Source: a virus. From it: 55,933 nt of DNA. Position numbers and translations under genes: made by a program. Shown here in pieces: positions 55,801 to 55,933 of this stretch. Each line of letters begins with the position of its first letter. Within the stretch, counting starts at the first letter, position 1. The notes under the pieces were generated by a model, which searched no databases, was not told where the DNA came from, and saw only the letters and a list, made by a program, of their open reading frames with translations. The DNA lies in the IMG/VR virus record IMGVR_UViG_3300044641_003944, positions 1 to 55,933 of that record; one strand, 5' to 3'.

Positions 55801-55933
55801 CAAAAACTAAATTTAAAAAAGAAGAAGATATGGTAAGTTGGATGAAAGCATCATTCTATTCATCATATTCTTTAATAAATAATGGACCTGCTGATTGGGA
55901 TAGAAAAAAGGGTAATGGTAGAGTAATGAAAGC
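49887..55933 (+). CDS. Giant polyvalent-type protein: ParB-like, TraB-like, polyproline and zinc-peptidase domains (3' end missing)
   Basis: I translated this frame through to the right edge and found no stop: at least 2015 codons. The start is ATG 49887, overlapping the nuclease stop; ATG 49893 is in the same frame. Domains in order: a short N-terminal helix block (ILSEWAYRVENGMPDPKNP, residues about 10-50); a charged linker; a ParB-like motif, VSRDGHVIDGHHRWAA (DGHHRW at 447-452); a TraB/EreA-like region with GTKH (552-555), VFVGEGG (Glu585), RDEN (732) and IAGESH (to 758); polyproline repeats (913-1016); a Trp-Asp segment; a second proline run; a CFFCF cluster; a His-rich then Ala/Gly-rich hydrophobic stretch (about 1375-1500); and HEMVH (1657-1661) with Glu1684 in ENQAN as likely third zinc ligand. 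Large multi-enzyme proteins of this kind are known in phages as polyvalent proteins, probably delivered with the DNA. Confidence 0.75.
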   Translation, partial: MNMNLSELINEILSEWAYRVENGMPDPKNPTHLKELGIVLSEMGLSHIKDTLVENLLVETGKTPQKVVEAEKGNFTNPALNKSIKYKNDKGEDKEGLVGNLLRLPKEHPGRKAAEATLPADGTPERDSINKDLGGEGQPKKPEDGKGKEGGESGGGEDEKMKQAAAMFDPKVDPAMAARMNKEKEVQAQLAKDAEAQNEPPPTPKNQTTNKQLAKAAGFDNVGSWYNDLNKKAMSDDPEVASKAEKDLDTYEKNKVKDAQSTDDFNPIDSKDVAKEMPQADPETFGGDSDIPDGIEPEQLQKFNTDISKVAQQVADAKAKGEPAPNINLCDVTVPGTNLYCDDNLGIPRDQMPQFKGTAQPGSRAAGMDVDASGEVDTEPVFKEMLKEKGIKTLQTEIPADKLKATQQDLVGAKVVGMMGVLKDPNHPAFEKITAPIYVSRDGHVIDGHHRWAAIVAHNAANPDNQIPMKTTVLDMDIKDAIPMANKFAEDMGIAAKKADANKEAPTEQPSEPAKREPANNDPESKAQQFKGKSSGENIQTMEMEGGGFVYGTKHGNTAMVDDILDDVKSKIPKERWKDVVFVGEGGATGDSGEVEFNDEMDYAAPKFKEMGAGVDTWDGDDMDVHNDQSKLYQKQKEKTGFNDSQVKAGNWASMIGQGEGTDTMSPNDYLDDEGKQFLSDAAKEAGFPPIENWNEPTEQDKDTLYRLSFPEDNGDKPTKINDIQVAFNDARDENLIEKNKELTAQGKIPITIAGESHVDLVDKMTRKQKGASSEKLPEPEAPSEEDGGVVYSVGGGYYSDKPDGPAQYVATENVIQKVLIEGDINFSYLLFEAAVTKKTSKGKVVKLRTIKPKDQNKATAAAAAAKPQPPAKIVPPGVKQKPPVIAPPEVKPKSQAPAKIVPPGVKPKASVPPPPPPPPPPLPKKKAGAVPPPPPPPPPTVKKAGAVPPPPPPLPTKKAGAVPPPPPPPPPTAKKAGAVPPPPPPPPPPLPKKKAGAVPPPPPPPPPPPLPKKAGDKSGWDGYEEPEWIKNAPKGWDDDAVKNKSAWGDEPMQEPDWMKGGSSWDKKPMPKGETPPPGTKKAGAIPPPPPPPPPGAKSANNNENIPPTDKQANEQIAQERKGLTHEENQVYEFLEGMPEEQRAEAIQKALDDRSLLQKGLQDTMVGGWFKKKGKMLSNVYDGIKQWYKTGKVGTTKDCSGAPAGPHANKNENIKEDSQNRQDYLASLDKTGKKKKKADDSDCMDVHVEDYQKRDKDGNLMYKKEPVYESGEKPDPKNFGPDGAYFGGLGTGYIGPRKTGTEYGNASKEDAFKASELDSKTGYFKRDGKYYGVDGEEVNAKGQKLDAEGNTTQKTERCFFCFPPGKKVPVTQKVADLEDGLTAEQKHAAHHSEHAQHERKHAMWHLGIEASLIVGGALAGPMILAKMGVGGAAAGAGSHGVAQATSQAATAAAEHHGASAFAAHVLKDFGKHALAETLGVTNPYAAAGSGLAASAVTGGVLESFWKDVEKYNLLSEDIDGEMDENKGKDFLEKIMVLMMEKMKTYKMTPQQKLESIRKYKFEKAENEKKKQKQDKLKDLANLLKEKTAKSKQNSINHFVEFAAKRLNLKETPKINLMSGNEFKNELAALGGYDPSSKEIFVATEGRLTADILRTIAHEMVHRKQEEKGFLKNIDKDGSAGSKIENQANSIAGILMREYGKINKQIYNENTKKQLELVSNLLLEKVNRFIDEAKPKKDDPDVKYIDGKGKEHTIKFSSAIKYDEKHPAYIAAMKLKDTGDNSNDTQTVQGAGLFDDPEYQKRMGAEVPPTQTTPTDSEENPEGLYDPNDKLQSAVVDAKNPKELFSALDELGKDEEDIMLDKVKAGAGGPVASTGETLCTEAQTNMIQGRYNPKEVRSSTEYKAELASVRNVMSGTDKRAKTALTKELDNICDKMGYYKEDGNPDYELAMAMKAEADLYIKQNLPAFKKTNVAKTKFKKEEDMVSWMKASFYSSYSLINNGPADWDRKKGNGRVMK
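52623..52935 (+). repeat. Six polyproline repeats, formin FH1-like
   Basis: Six tandem units of 6-10 consecutive prolines followed by (L/T)(P/V/A)KKAGAV or close variants. CCA, CCT and CCG codons are mixed. A further run of about ten prolines is at 53146-53175. Runs of this length normally stall ribosomes unless EF-P is present. Confidence 0.9.

Noticed and set aside
49900-55933. Region appearing to hold only short scattered frames on both strands
   Set aside because: Direct translation shows one continuous plus-strand frame running off the right edge; the short frames are its shadows.

Overview
The window is a stretch of a large AT-rich tailed-phage genome with a contractile, T4-like tail. 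The organism is inferred from its genes: a tail sheath (gp18-like), a tail tube (gp19-like), gp26-, gp48/54-, gp53- and hub-like baseplate proteins, a tape-measure candidate and several giant fibre proteins, all on the + strand. A Bacteroidota (flavobacteria-like) host is suggested by two promoters of the form TTTG-N20-TATATTTG (the Bacteroidota -33/-7 pattern), by A-rich rather than Shine-Dalgarno starts, and by a secreted nuclease whose signal peptide ends in SFGQ. Repeat families resembling those of marine T4-like cyanophages suggest an aquatic phage, but this is inference.

Layout. Positions 1-11289 hold the 3' part of a giant protein with 22 Cys-Arg-Asp repeat modules, followed by a 307-residue relative. 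Positions 12307-23586 hold a 3759-residue fibre with SGSVTAS repeats, two cupredoxin-like domains and a tract of about 1150 residues of Gly-Thr-Ser/Gly-Ser-Ser triplets. Next come a leucine-rich-repeat adhesin, a tail-fibre chaperone-like protein and two small structural proteins. A 2770-residue fibre follows, with a second Gly-Thr-Ser tract and a C-terminal S74 self-cleaving chaperone. Positions 33952-37835 carry two small proteins, sheath and tube. Positions 37956-47490 carry the baseplate and tape-measure genes, with a probable +1 frameshift at the gp26-like gene.

Positions 47478-49887 are an accessory island: a tmRNA with its own promoter and terminator, a compact family-A DNA polymerase and a secreted DNA/RNA nuclease. 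From 49887 to the right edge runs one uninterrupted frame of at least 2015 residues. It combines a ParB-like motif, a TraB/EreA-like domain, formin-like polyproline repeats, a hydrophobic segment and an HEMVH zinc-peptidase motif, and looks like a polyvalent or virion-delivered protein.

Regulation. An ATATTTATA motif lies about 20-55 nt upstream of eight structural or accessory starts and is a candidate phage (late) promoter. The tmRNA and polymerase instead have host-type promoters, suggesting early or constitutive expression. Four rho-independent terminators separate the units.
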